In this document: positions 1 through 7,260 of the stretch, in pieces
How the letters are laid out: each line of letters opens with the position of its first letter
Numbering within the stretch: position 1 is the stretch's first letter
Assembly (NCBI GenBank): GCA_023436945.1
Contig: JAEZHG010000080.1
Span: forward strand, 1 to 14,099
Origin: Pseudomonadota bacterium
GTDB lineage: Bacteria; Pseudomonadota; Alphaproteobacteria; Caulobacterales; Caulobacteraceae
Reading direction: 5' to 3'
DNA: 14,099 nucleotides
Position numbers and translations under genes: made by a program
Notes under the pieces: model-generated
Databases searched by the model: none
What the model was told of the DNA's origin: nothing
What the model saw: the letters and a program-made list of their open reading frames with translations, nothing else

Positions 1-2
1 GT

Positions 3-80
3 CTGGCAGCGGGCGATTTCAATATCGCGGCCTCACTGCTCGAGACGCACATCTGGCACGGTGAGCGCAAAACGACCCGA
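3..80 (+). CDS. Possible C-terminal end of an unidentified gene cut by the window edge
   Basis: The third forward frame is open from the window edge to a TGA at 78-80 and gives 25 residues, including GDFNIAASLLETHIWHGE. Its codons are GC-rich in the third position, as in the neighbouring real genes, and the translation looks protein-like, unlike the other two frames here. GDFN also occurs in exonuclease/endonuclease/phosphatase proteins, but there it is not normally this close to the C-terminus, so I do not assign a family. If real, the gene converges on the B12 operon that ends at 474. It is too short to name, and chance cannot be excluded. Confidence 0.3.
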
Positions 81-447
81 TGATAAAACTTGCGCTGAGG
101 CATGCGAGGCGTTGGGCATCTCCAATCTCGAACGCAGTAGATGTGTTCCGCACACTCAGCCGATGTTTCGCGCTTTGGGATGGCTGCGCAGAGGCCAAGT
201 GCTCATCTGGTTGTTAGCAACAGGACCTGACATGCGTTTTTTCGCAGACTACACAGGTTCGGAAAGTGTTGCATTCATAAATGGCTGTTTAAACAGCTAT
301 ATAGACGGCGCTTTAGAATTACAGCTTTGCAATCGTCGAATGCACTTGTGTTGCAACTCTGAAATCGCTTGGGCGATTTGTGAGGTGTGAAGAGGACGAA
401 TACCCTCGTTATCGATAGTTTGTAGATAAGCGATAAATACGTAGACG
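81..447. other. Stretch without a convincing gene
   Basis: This interval lies between the possible gene end at 80 and the end of the minus-strand operon. It is more AT-rich than its surroundings. The forward frame starting with GTG at 61 stays open to 390, but it has no ribosome binding site, an odd composition (many Cys, Arg and Trp) and no recognisable motif. The only structure I see is a perfect 7-base inverted repeat at 362-379, listed separately. No tRNA, riboswitch motif or repeat array was recognised. Confidence 0.5.
362..379. terminator. Short perfect hairpin, possible bidirectional terminator
   Basis: AAATCGC at 362-368 and GCGATTT at 373-379 are perfect complements around a four-base TTGG loop. 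The A run on one side and T run on the other are what a small bidirectional intrinsic terminator would show, but there are only three T after the GC part on either strand. It lies in the gene-free region beyond the operon end, where termination would be expected. It could also be a protein-binding palindrome. Confidence 0.3.
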
Positions 448-466
448 AGCGTCCGTTTCTGACGCT
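448..466 (-). terminator. Hairpin just after the operon's last stop codon
   Basis: AGCGTC (448-453) and GACGCT (461-466) form a six-base-pair stem with a seven-base loop. On the minus strand it begins 7 bases after the stop codon of the phosphatase-like gene. There is no U run after it, so it is not a textbook intrinsic terminator. A role in 3' end protection or Rho-dependent termination is an inference from position only. Confidence 0.35.
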
Positions 467-473
467 AACCAGA

Positions 474-980
474 CTACACCAGCTTACTGATATCGAAGGC
501 TGAGCCCCAATAGGTGTCTTCCCCCCTTCCAATCTCTGTGATCGATCTAACGAGGCCGCCTTGCGCATCTAGTGCCTCGTCGGCGAGGGCGATCATTCTT
601 GGGTTTGGTGTACAATAGGGCGCTGCGGAGCGCAGGTTTGCGGCCAGTTGTGCCGGCGCAGGCCTGGCTCGATCAAAGGCAATGATAAAGGCGGCGGCTG
701 GTGAGCGGCTGACGCCCGCCCAACAGTGGATGAGTAGGGGGCCTTGTGCCCGAGAACTCCGGCCAAACTCTATGATGGAATGGATGTGCTCTGCTGAGGG
801 TTCGATCAGGCCATCGCGGGGTTCGGCGATGTCGTTGAAGCGCAGCTCAAGATGATAAGGGGCGAGGCAATGAAACCCCGTGGGCTCGGCCGACGGAGAG
901 ATCAGGCTGAGAATATGGCTAGGGCGGCGGACGCGGGCGATAGCCTCCACGTCATGTAGGGGGCAGACGATAATGCTCAT
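474..980 (-). CDS. Protein tyrosine phosphatase-like protein at the end of the B12 operon
   Basis: This is a 168-residue protein of the cysteine-dependent phosphatase superfamily. The P-loop signature HCWAGVSRS sits at about residues 85-93, with catalytic Cys86 and phosphate-binding Arg92; Asp50 in RFNDI is a plausible general acid. The C-terminal part, with TPNPRMIALAD and a late IGRG, resembles tyrosine-phosphatase family proteins I associate with rhizobia and relatives, which have no settled substrate. There is no signal peptide, so it should be cytoplasmic. The start ATG overlaps the cobS stop by four bases (ATGA), implying coupled translation. The substrate is unknown. Because no CobC-type alpha-ribazole-phosphate phosphatase is visible in this locus, a role in nucleotide-loop assembly is possible, but that is inference from context. 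Confidence 0.85.
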   Translation of the reverse strand: MSIIVCPLHDVEAIARVRRPSHILSLISPSAEPTGFHCLAPYHLELRFNDIAEPRDGLIEPSAEHIHSIIEFGRSSRAQGPLLIHCWAGVSRSPAAAFIIAFDRARPAPAQLAANLRSAAPYCTPNPRMIALADEALDAQGGLVRSITEIGRGEDTYWGSAFDISKLV

Positions 981-1741
981 GACAGAATGGCAGCCATCGC
1001 CAATAGGAACCCGATCTCAAAGGCTTGCTCGATAGCGCCCAGTACGTCACCGGTGCGGCCACCTAACAGACGCCAAGCGAGACACGCTGGAATAGCTGCG
1101 ACTGCGATACCCACGGCCACGGCTATTGTCGCTTGCAATGGCGTAAAAGGGAGCAAAGCCAACGCTCCAACAGAGAATGCGATAACCACGTTCAATGCCG
1201 TCGTCCTGTCCGGCTTGCCCTCCTTGGCCATGCCCGGATCGCCGCCGTATGGCATAATGGCCATGGCTAGAACTGCGGTTGAGCGCCCCATGGCGTTAGC
1301 CGCCAATACACCGAACAACCCGAGCAAAGGGCTGGTCGAAGCGAGCGTCCCGACGCAAAGAATACGCAATGCGAGGTTCATGAAGACAACGGACGCGCCA
1401 TAGGTGCCGAGGCGACTGTCCTTCATGATTTCGAGGCGGCGGCTTCGTGTCTGGCCACCGCCGATGCCGTCGGCGGTATCGGCCAGTCCGTCCTCGTGGA
1501 AACAGCCAGTCAACCCCATGCCCGCAGCCACAGCCAAAACAGCAGCTATCCAAGGGCTCCAGATCAGACTTGCTAGCCAAAGCACACAGCCTGAAACGCC
1601 ACCGACCATCAACCCTACGGCGGGATAGTAGCGAGCGCTCTGCTGTATCCATTCGGGTTGAAAGTCGTCTAGCTGCGGGGTCGGTACGCGGGTCAGAAAC
1701 TGGACCGCACAGATGAACAGCTTGGTCTCTTTTACGATCAT
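977..1741 (-). CDS. cobS: Adenosylcobinamide-GDP ribazoletransferase (cobalamin synthase)
   Basis: CobS (CobV in Pseudomonas naming) joins adenosylcobinamide-GDP to alpha-ribazole or its phosphate, the last joining step of cobalamin assembly, and is an integral inner-membrane enzyme. The 254-residue protein has the family signature FHEDGLADTADGIGGG at about residues 81-96, with the acidic residues expected to bind metal, followed by MKDSRLGTYG, and hydrophobic segments throughout. Length is normal. I use the ATG at 1741, which overlaps the cobT stop by one base (TGATG); an in-frame TTG one codon earlier is less likely. Upstream is cobT, downstream the phosphatase-like gene. Nothing looks damaged. 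Confidence 0.96.
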   Translation of the reverse strand: MIVKETKLFICAVQFLTRVPTPQLDDFQPEWIQQSARYYPAVGLMVGGVSGCVLWLASLIWSPWIAAVLAVAAGMGLTGCFHEDGLADTADGIGGGQTRSRRLEIMKDSRLGTYGASVVFMNLALRILCVGTLASTSPLLGLFGVLAANAMGRSTAVLAMAIMPYGGDPGMAKEGKPDRTTALNVVIAFSVGALALLPFTPLQATIAVAVGIAVAAIPACLAWRLLGGRTGDVLGAIEQAFEIGFLLAMAAILS

Positions 1742-2778
1742 CAAGCAGCACCCAAAACTTCCACAAGGGTGGCGACGTCGGTTGTGATCGCGCAGGCGCT
1801 CCTGATGATCGGCACAGCGAGCAGGGCGCCTGTGCCTTCACCAAGGCGCATATCTAGATCAAGCAAAGGGCGCACGTTGAGCGCGTCAGTGATAGCCTTG
1901 TAGCCAGGCTCGGCGGAGGTGTGGGTGAAGATGCAGAAGTCCTGCGCTTGGGGTGCCAACCGGATCGCTAGAAGGGCCGCTGACGAGCAGATAAACCCAT
2001 CGATAAGAACCGGCACTCGGCGCTTGGCGCATTCAAGAATAGCGCCCGCAATCTGACCAATTTCGAACCCGCCGAATTCTACCAGAACGTCCATTGGGTC
2101 TGATGCATTACTGCGATCGGCGGCCCTTGTAAGTACGGCGCGCTTGATGGCCATGCCTTCATCGGAATGACCTGCTCCCGGACCGATACATCGGTCAAGC
2201 TCTTCACCCGTCAGGCGATGAATGAGCAACGCTGCCGAGGAACTGTTGCCAATGCCCATCTCTCCCAAGGCGATAATGTCGGCCCCTTTGTCGATGACGT
2301 CGACAGCGACTTGTGCGCCATAGTTCAGTGCCAGCTGCGCCTGTTGGAGCGACATAGCAGGCTCTACGGAAGCGTCATTAGTGCCTCGACTGACCTTGCG
2401 ATGGATTAGGTCATCTCGGCCATTTAGATCAGCGGCGACACCTGCATCGACTACATGGACGCTAGCCCCCACCACCTTGGCAATGGCGTTGGCGGAAGCT
2501 CGTCCTGCCAGAAGGCTGTCCACCATTGAGACCGTCACACTGGCGGGAAATGCTGCCACTCCCGAACGGGTTAGGCCGTGGTCGCCTGCGAAGACGATGA
2601 GTGCCGGATTAGTGATCGTGGGGTCTGTGCATTGCTGAATCAGCCCGATGCGCACGGCCACCTCTTCCAACCTTCCCAGAGACTTCGGCGGTTTGGCCTT
2701 TCCATCAAGGCAGGCCTCGATCTCTGGCCTGATGGACTGAGGGAGGGCAGGAATATCGAGCAGGTGGGAGATCGTCAT
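1741..2778 (-). CDS. cobT: Nicotinate-nucleotide--dimethylbenzimidazole phosphoribosyltransferase
   Basis: CobT (CobU in Pseudomonas naming) transfers phosphoribose from nicotinate mononucleotide to the lower-ligand base, usually 5,6-dimethylbenzimidazole, to give alpha-ribazole 5'-phosphate. The 345-residue protein is of usual length. Visible family features are PPKSLGRLEE near residues 30-39, GDHGLTRSGV near 65-74, LGEMGIGN with Glu173, and RLGEGTGA with Glu314, the glutamate that corresponds to the catalytic base in characterised CobT. The start ATG overlaps the cobQ stop by four bases. The product is used by the next gene, cobS. No gene for making the lower ligand (bluB) is seen in the window, so the base is either made from elsewhere in the genome or scavenged. 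Confidence 0.97.
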   Translation of the reverse strand: MTISHLLDIPALPQSIRPEIEACLDGKAKPPKSLGRLEEVAVRIGLIQQCTDPTITNPALIVFAGDHGLTRSGVAAFPASVTVSMVDSLLAGRASANAIAKVVGASVHVVDAGVAADLNGRDDLIHRKVSRGTNDASVEPAMSLQQAQLALNYGAQVAVDVIDKGADIIALGEMGIGNSSSAALLIHRLTGEELDRCIGPGAGHSDEGMAIKRAVLTRAADRSNASDPMDVLVEFGGFEIGQIAGAILECAKRRVPVLIDGFICSSAALLAIRLAPQAQDFCIFTHTSAEPGYKAITDALNVRPLLDLDMRLGEGTGALLAVPIIRSACAITTDVATLVEVLGAA

Positions 2779-4250
2779 TTACGGCAAGCCAGTTGGTACA
2801 GGTGATCGAGGGCGAGGTGTTGTTCGAGCGTGGCGGCTATGGCGTCGAGCGCGGCATCAACAACGGTGGCATGGTCATGTGCCTGTGGCCCTGTTCCCGT
2901 TAGCCCCAGTAAGCCCGCGCGGGCTTTAGGGGTGTCGAACACACCGTGGATGTAGAGCCCTTGGGCAAGCCCGTTAGGCGATATTGCACCGTGAGGCTGG
3001 CCATCAATCAGTGCGACGGGCCGCTCTGTGTCGGTGCCTAACGTCTGGCCTACGTGGATTTCATAGCCCTTGAAGTCTGAGCCACAGGAGGTGATCTTAC
3101 CGCTGACCAGCTTCAGTGTTTTCGAGTGATGAAGAGTGGTCTCGACGTCGAGCAAGCCTAAGCCGTGACACGAGCCAACTTCTCCTTCAACGCCGTGCGG
3201 GTCATGGATGTGACGGCCCAGCAACTGATAGCCACCGCAGATGCCGAGCACTCGCTTGTTGCGGCGGACGTGGGAAAGGATGTCGATGTCCCACCCCTGC
3301 GCCTTGAGAAACGCCATATCCGCAATTGTGGCCTTGGTGCCTGGGAGAATGATCCAGTCGCTATCTGCAGGAATGGTTTGGCCCGGAGGGACGAACTGCA
3401 GATCAAACTGCGGGTCGGCAAACAAGGGATCGAAGTCATCGAAATTGGCGATGCGCGATAATATCGGGACGGCGATGCGGACCTGTCCCTGAGGAGCATC
3501 CTCTGAGGTCTTTAGCAGCACGACCGCGTCTTCTGCGGGTAGTCGGCAAGCCTCAGTGAGCCATGGCACCATGCCCAGATCATGCCATCCGGTCAGTTCC
3601 GCAATCTGCTCGCGACCACGATCAAACAGGCTCGGATCACCCCGGAACTTGTTGATGATGAAGCCGTGGATCATGGCGGCGTCTTCAGGATCAAGCACCG
3701 CCTTGGCACCGACCAGAGCGGCGATGACATGGCCGCGGTCGATGTCGCCTACGAGGACAACAGCGACGTTGGCCGCACGTGCAAATCCCATGTTGGCGAT
3801 GTCGCCTTCGCGCAGATTGATCTCGGCGGGACTGCCCGCACCTTCGACGATGACGAGGTCGGCTTCGGAGTGCAGCCGCTGGAAACTGTCCAGCACGACC
3901 TCCAGCAAGGCCGCTTTGCGCTGCTGGTATCCACTGGCCTTCCAGTGACCCTCGACTTGACCTCTGACGACGAGCTGAGCGCCCGTGTCGCTTTGGGGTT
4001 TGAGGAGGAGGGGGTTCATGTGGACTGTCGGCGCGGTCCGGCAGGCGAGGGCCTGAAGAGCCTGCGCCCGGCCAATTTCTCCTGTCAGCCCACGATCGTC
4101 AGGTTGGGTGACCGCGGCATTGTTCGACATGTTTTGCGGCTTGAACGGACGCACTGTCAGGCCGCGATTGGTGAAGGCCCGGCACAGACCCGCCACAAGC
4201 ACGGACTTACCGACATCCGATCCGCAGCCCTGGATCATCAGAGACGCCAT
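2775..4250 (-). CDS. cobQ: Cobyric acid synthase (glutamine-hydrolysing)
   Basis: CobQ amidates four carboxyl groups of adenosylcobyrinic acid a,c-diamide to give adenosylcobyric acid, using ATP and glutamine. The 491-residue protein has an N-terminal dethiobiotin-synthetase-like ATPase domain beginning MIQGCGSDVGKS, with KPQNMSNNA and VEGAGSPAEINL further on. A C-terminal class I glutamine amidotransferase-like domain follows, with nucleophile Cys338 in VLGICGGYQLLG and His435 in GLYIHGVFD. Length is normal and the frame is intact. It overlaps cbiB by 13 bases and cobT by four. Its presence implies that the cell can act on substrates earlier than cobinamide, yet no ring-synthesis genes or cobB are in this window; they may lie elsewhere. 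Confidence 0.97.
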   Translation of the reverse strand: MASLMIQGCGSDVGKSVLVAGLCRAFTNRGLTVRPFKPQNMSNNAAVTQPDDRGLTGEIGRAQALQALACRTAPTVHMNPLLLKPQSDTGAQLVVRGQVEGHWKASGYQQRKAALLEVVLDSFQRLHSEADLVIVEGAGSPAEINLREGDIANMGFARAANVAVVLVGDIDRGHVIAALVGAKAVLDPEDAAMIHGFIINKFRGDPSLFDRGREQIAELTGWHDLGMVPWLTEACRLPAEDAVVLLKTSEDAPQGQVRIAVPILSRIANFDDFDPLFADPQFDLQFVPPGQTIPADSDWIILPGTKATIADMAFLKAQGWDIDILSHVRRNKRVLGICGGYQLLGRHIHDPHGVEGEVGSCHGLGLLDVETTLHHSKTLKLVSGKITSCGSDFKGYEIHVGQTLGTDTERPVALIDGQPHGAISPNGLAQGLYIHGVFDTPKARAGLLGLTGTGPQAHDHATVVDAALDAIAATLEQHLALDHLYQLACRK

Positions 4251-5218
4251 AGAGCACCTGCGAGGACCAAGATGATGGTGAGCAAGCCGAGGGCGAGAAG
4301 GTAGATGACAGCGCCGTTTTTCATGTCCATTGCCGTAGGAGCCGATCCATTACCAAAGCTCGGGCGCTCGCAAAGGACTCCGTCGTAATGGACTGCTCCT
4401 CCCAGTCGAACTCCCAAGGCTCCGGCCATGGCGGCCTCTGGCCAGCCCGCATTTGGAGATGCGTGTTTGGCGGCGTCTTTCAGCATGACACGCAGGGCCT
4501 GTGACGCAGTTCCTCGGGCGGCACACGCCATTACGATCAACAGGCCAGCGATACGGGCCGGTATCCAGTTGGCGATGTCATCGGTTTTCGCCGCGGCCCA
4601 GCCGAAGGCGCGCCATCTCGGCTCCATGTGGCCGATCATGCTGTCCGCAGTGTTGATGGCCTTATAGGCAAACAATGCGGGCAGGCCCCCTATGGCGAAC
4701 CAGAATACTGGCGCAACGACGCCGTCGTTGAAACTTTCAGCCAAGCTTTCCAAGGCTGCGGCCGAGATATCTGAGGCGTCCATCGTAGCGGTATCGCGGC
4801 CAACAATCATGGACACGGCGTGCTTGGCAGCTTCCAAATCGTTCCGCGACAATGGACGCTGAATGGCAATGAAGTGCTGATAAAGGCTTCCGGCCGCGAG
4901 ACCTAAAACACCGACGAGCGCGCACAGATAGGGCGCGAAGTCGGGTACCCATGCCTCAAGCCCGGACTGGACAGAAAGCCCGACGACAGCGGCAGCACCT
5001 GCCACAACCAGCAAGGCCAATACGCCACGCCATCGTTTGGTGCGTTCCAGCACTTGATTGAGGTTCCAGCGCCGGTCCAGCGCCCCGATCAAAGCGCCGA
5101 GAGCTACGACCGGATGCGCTATCCGGTTGGGCCAGCGGATAAAGAACTCCAGCCAGAGCGCCGCCGCCACCAACCATAGCCATGGCACGTCATGCACGAG
5201 CCAAGGTCTCCAGCACAT
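4238..5218 (-). CDS. cbiB: Adenosylcobinamide-phosphate synthase
   Basis: CbiB (CobD in Pseudomonas naming) attaches aminopropanol phosphate to adenosylcobyric acid. It is an inner-membrane protein. The 326-residue product shows the family motif SLAESFNDGVVAPVFW at about residues 158-173 and YKAINTADSMIGH at about 185-197, with several hydrophobic segments including one at the C-terminus. The substrate aminopropanol phosphate is made by the decarboxylase encoded at 7257-8267. I use the ATG at 5218, which overlaps the end of btuD by 29 bases; in-frame GTG codons at 5197 and 5188 are alternatives, and the one at 5197 has a GGAGA about 10 bases upstream. The start is therefore less certain than the identity. 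Confidence 0.95.
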   Translation of the reverse strand: MCWRPWLVHDVPWLWLVAAALWLEFFIRWPNRIAHPVVALGALIGALDRRWNLNQVLERTKRWRGVLALLVVAGAAAVVGLSVQSGLEAWVPDFAPYLCALVGVLGLAAGSLYQHFIAIQRPLSRNDLEAAKHAVSMIVGRDTATMDASDISAAALESLAESFNDGVVAPVFWFAIGGLPALFAYKAINTADSMIGHMEPRWRAFGWAAAKTDDIANWIPARIAGLLIVMACAARGTASQALRVMLKDAAKHASPNAGWPEAAMAGALGVRLGGAVHYDGVLCERPSFGNGSAPTAMDMKNGAVIYLLALGLLTIILVLAGALWRL

Positions 5219-5963
5219 AGCCGTCGTTGCCCTTCAAAAGGGCAGCCCTGATCCCGTAAGCCTTTTCGAGGAAATGGGAGGCCAAGACCTTGCTGGGCAC
5301 GTCGTCGGCCAGCACCCGAGCGTCACTCAGCAGAATGACCCGATCTGCCGCCTTTAGAGCTAGGGTGAGATCGTGAAGAGTCAGGATGACGCCGCGCCCG
5401 TCTTTCTGAGCCAGCTCTCTGAACAGGGCCACGACATCGAGGCAGTGGCCAGGATCCAGACCCGCCAAAGGCTCGTCCGCAAGCAGCCATTGCGGATCTG
5501 TCGCCAAGGCTCTTGCCAACAGAAGCCGCGCCCGCTTGCCGCCTGAAAGGGTAGAAACGGGTCGGTTTGCAAACTCTGATGTTGAGGTGCGGACCATCGC
5601 GGCACGGACAGCATCGGCGTCTTCAGCCGTGCGCCCCCATGGCCCGCAATGGGGCGTGCGCCCTAAGCCTACAAGGGTTTCGCCATCAATCTCCCAAGCC
5701 AGTTCCGAATATTGGGGAAGGTAGGCGATCCGCTTGGCACGCTCTTGCGACTTCAGTTCCAGCAGGGGGGCCGCATCGAGATAGACCTTGCCCCGGTTAG
5801 GCCGACGCAGACCGGCCAAACAATCGAGCAAGGTGGATTTACCCGCACCGTTCGGGCCGATGATGGCGGTAACCTGTCTGCGATGAAGCGAGAGATTTAT
5901 CCTCTCAAGCACTGACCGCGAACCGAAGGTGACACAGAGGTCTGACGTCTTGATCTGGCTCAT
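5190..5963 (-). CDS. btuD: ABC transporter ATP-binding protein for corrinoid import
   Basis: This is a 257-residue ATPase of the BtuD/FecE family that would power import through a BtuC dimer. It has Walker A GPNGAGKST (residues 36-44), a Q-loop in YLPQY, the ABC signature LSGGKRAR (139-146), Walker B LLADEP with the D-loop AGLD, and the switch histidine in LTLHD (about 197). All ATPase motifs are present. The ATG at 5963 overlaps the btuC stop by four bases; the frame stays open further upstream only because it runs antiphase through btuC. Cobalamin as substrate is inferred from the riboswitch and the btuF/btuB neighbours, since sequence alone would also fit iron-siderophore transport. Its partner permease is badly shortened, so the ATPase may have nothing to couple to. 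Confidence 0.92.
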   Translation of the reverse strand: MSQIKTSDLCVTFGSRSVLERINLSLHRRQVTAIIGPNGAGKSTLLDCLAGLRRPNRGKVYLDAAPLLELKSQERAKRIAYLPQYSELAWEIDGETLVGLGRTPHCGPWGRTAEDADAVRAAMVRTSTSEFANRPVSTLSGGKRARLLLARALATDPQWLLADEPLAGLDPGHCLDVVALFRELAQKDGRGVILTLHDLTLALKAADRVILLSDARVLADDVPSKVLASHFLEKAYGIRAALLKGNDGYVLETLARA

Positions 5964-6412
5964 ACGATTTTCCGGCGCATGGAGATGAGAAGGGCGAGGA
6001 AGAACGGCCCACCCAAGGCCGCCATGGCCACGCCAAGGGCTGATCCGGTCATCGCCATCATGGGCAACACCCAAGGCTGTCCACTGAAGCTGCCCATGTA
6101 GAAGGTGGTGACCGCACCTAGCGCGGCCATGCTGGAGACGCCCAGCATACCGGGATCGGCGAGCGGATTGCGCGTATAGCCCTGCATGGCGGCACCGCCC
6201 AAGCCCAGCACGGCACCAACCATGATGGCTAAAATCGTGCGTGGCAGCCGCAACTCGACCAGAATGGCCCTCGATGGATCGCCCGGAGTTGCGAGCCATT
6301 GGTGCAGAGGAATCCAGACCTTTCCGGCGCAAAGGCTTCCTAAACAGAGCAGCACCACAAAGACGAACAGCCCGCCGCAGAGAGCGGCAGGATGGATAGA
6401 CGCTGACTTCAT
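5960..6412 (-). pseudogene. btuC: Corrinoid ABC permease BtuC with a large in-frame internal deletion
   Basis: The reading frame is intact but encodes only 150 residues, where BtuC/FecCD permeases are usually about 320-350. Residues 1 to about 125 match the N-terminal part of the family: a first membrane helix, RLPRTILAIMVGAVLGLGGAAMQ and RNPLADPGMLGVSS. From about residue 127 the protein is the extreme C-terminus of the family, GVAMAALGGPFFLALLISMRR. Roughly 180 residues are missing between them, including the cytoplasmic region that contacts the ATPase. The junction falls near positions 6020-6050. Both ends keep four-base ATGA overlaps with btuF and btuD, so downstream coupling is preserved. 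I expect it to be non-functional; a genuinely small permease is the less likely alternative, and a collapsed assembly must be excluded. Confidence 0.82.
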
Positions 6413-7260
6413 TGAAGGGCCTCCAGCGCCTGCTGTCGGGCGCGGACAAGTGCGGTGGCGGTATCGATCAGAACAGGCCCGCCGCAGTAGAGAAGCTTTT
6501 CGGGGAACTGGACCTGCGCCATCCGGTGGGATATAGAGCGCAGGGCAGGGTGGAGCATGATCCGTTCAGCCCACGACCTCGCGCCCTGTGATCCGGCTCC
6601 GCTCAGAAGAACTTCTGGCGGATTGGCAATGATCTGTTCGAGGGACAGGTTTCCCCATTTCCCGACGCCATATCGACCGGCCACATTGTCGAACCCCGCG
6701 ATCTCCATCATTTCGGACATCAGGGTGCCTTGGCCTGCAGCAAAGCCGTTGGGTTGGAACACCACGGCTTTCAGCCGTCGCTCATCAGGCTGGATCCGAC
6801 TGCGCTCGATTTGGCGCGTGATTTCTAGGCTCAATGCAGAGGCGCGGTCGGCATGGCCTGTCAGTGCGCCAATGCGATCAACCTGCTCGAGACTTTCCTC
6901 AATGGATTGAGGGACACCGAACAACTCGACAGCTATTCCTAGACGCGCCAACGCATTTCGCGTGGCTCGTGAACTGTGCTGGCTGCTCAGCACAAGATCA
7001 GGACGCAGTGACACAATCTCTTCTGCCGTTTCGTGGGTGATCGGCAGGGTCTGGGCGAGCGGATAGATGTTCGACTGTTGCGAGATACGCGAAAAATGGC
7101 TGATAGCCGCAATCTGATGCCTTGGCGCCAGCCGAACGAGGATGGCGTCTAGGCAGGGGTTCAGAGACACAATGCGGCGCGGCGGCGGGGCCGTAGCCGA
7201 CGCGGGCAAAGCAATGCTGGCCATGCCCGCAACGAGGATACCGCGTCGGCTGACGGTCAT
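6409..7260 (-). CDS. btuF: Periplasmic corrinoid-binding protein
   Basis: This 283-residue substrate-binding protein of the BtuF/helical-backbone family would capture cobalamin or cobinamide in the periplasm and hand it to BtuC. The N-terminus MTVSRRGILVAG followed by a hydrophobic stretch ending near SATA looks like a signal peptide, with the twin arginine suggesting Tat export. After it come RRIVSLNPCLDAILVRL, LRPDLVLSSQ and GVPQSIEESLEQV, characteristic of this family. The ATG overlaps the stop of the decarboxylase gene by four bases. Heme or siderophore binding is possible for the family, but the riboswitch-controlled operon points to corrinoids. Confidence 0.9.
   Translation of the reverse strand: MTVSRRGILVAGMASIALPASATAPPPRRIVSLNPCLDAILVRLAPRHQIAAISHFSRISQQSNIYPLAQTLPITHETAEEIVSLRPDLVLSSQHSSRATRNALARLGIAVELFGVPQSIEESLEQVDRIGALTGHADRASALSLEITRQIERSRIQPDERRLKAVVFQPNGFAAGQGTLMSEMMEIAGFDNVAGRYGVGKWGNLSLEQIIANPPEVLLSGAGSQGARSWAERIMLHPALRSISHRMAQVQFPEKLLYCGGPVLIDTATALVRARQQALEALQ

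Noticed and set aside
61..390. Forward frame of 109 codons with a GTG start
   Set aside because: No ribosome binding site, an unusual amino acid composition and no recognisable motif; it looks like an open frame by chance in a non-coding stretch.
3582..4304. Forward open frame of 240 codons opposite cobQ
   Set aside because: Antisense shadow of an intact cobQ with all catalytic residues; no motif in the forward translation.
5964..6449. N-terminal extension that would give btuD a 419-residue product
   Set aside because: The extension reads btuC in another frame and gives an Arg- and His-rich translation. The ATG at 5963 is coupled to the btuC stop and starts a normal ABC ATPase.
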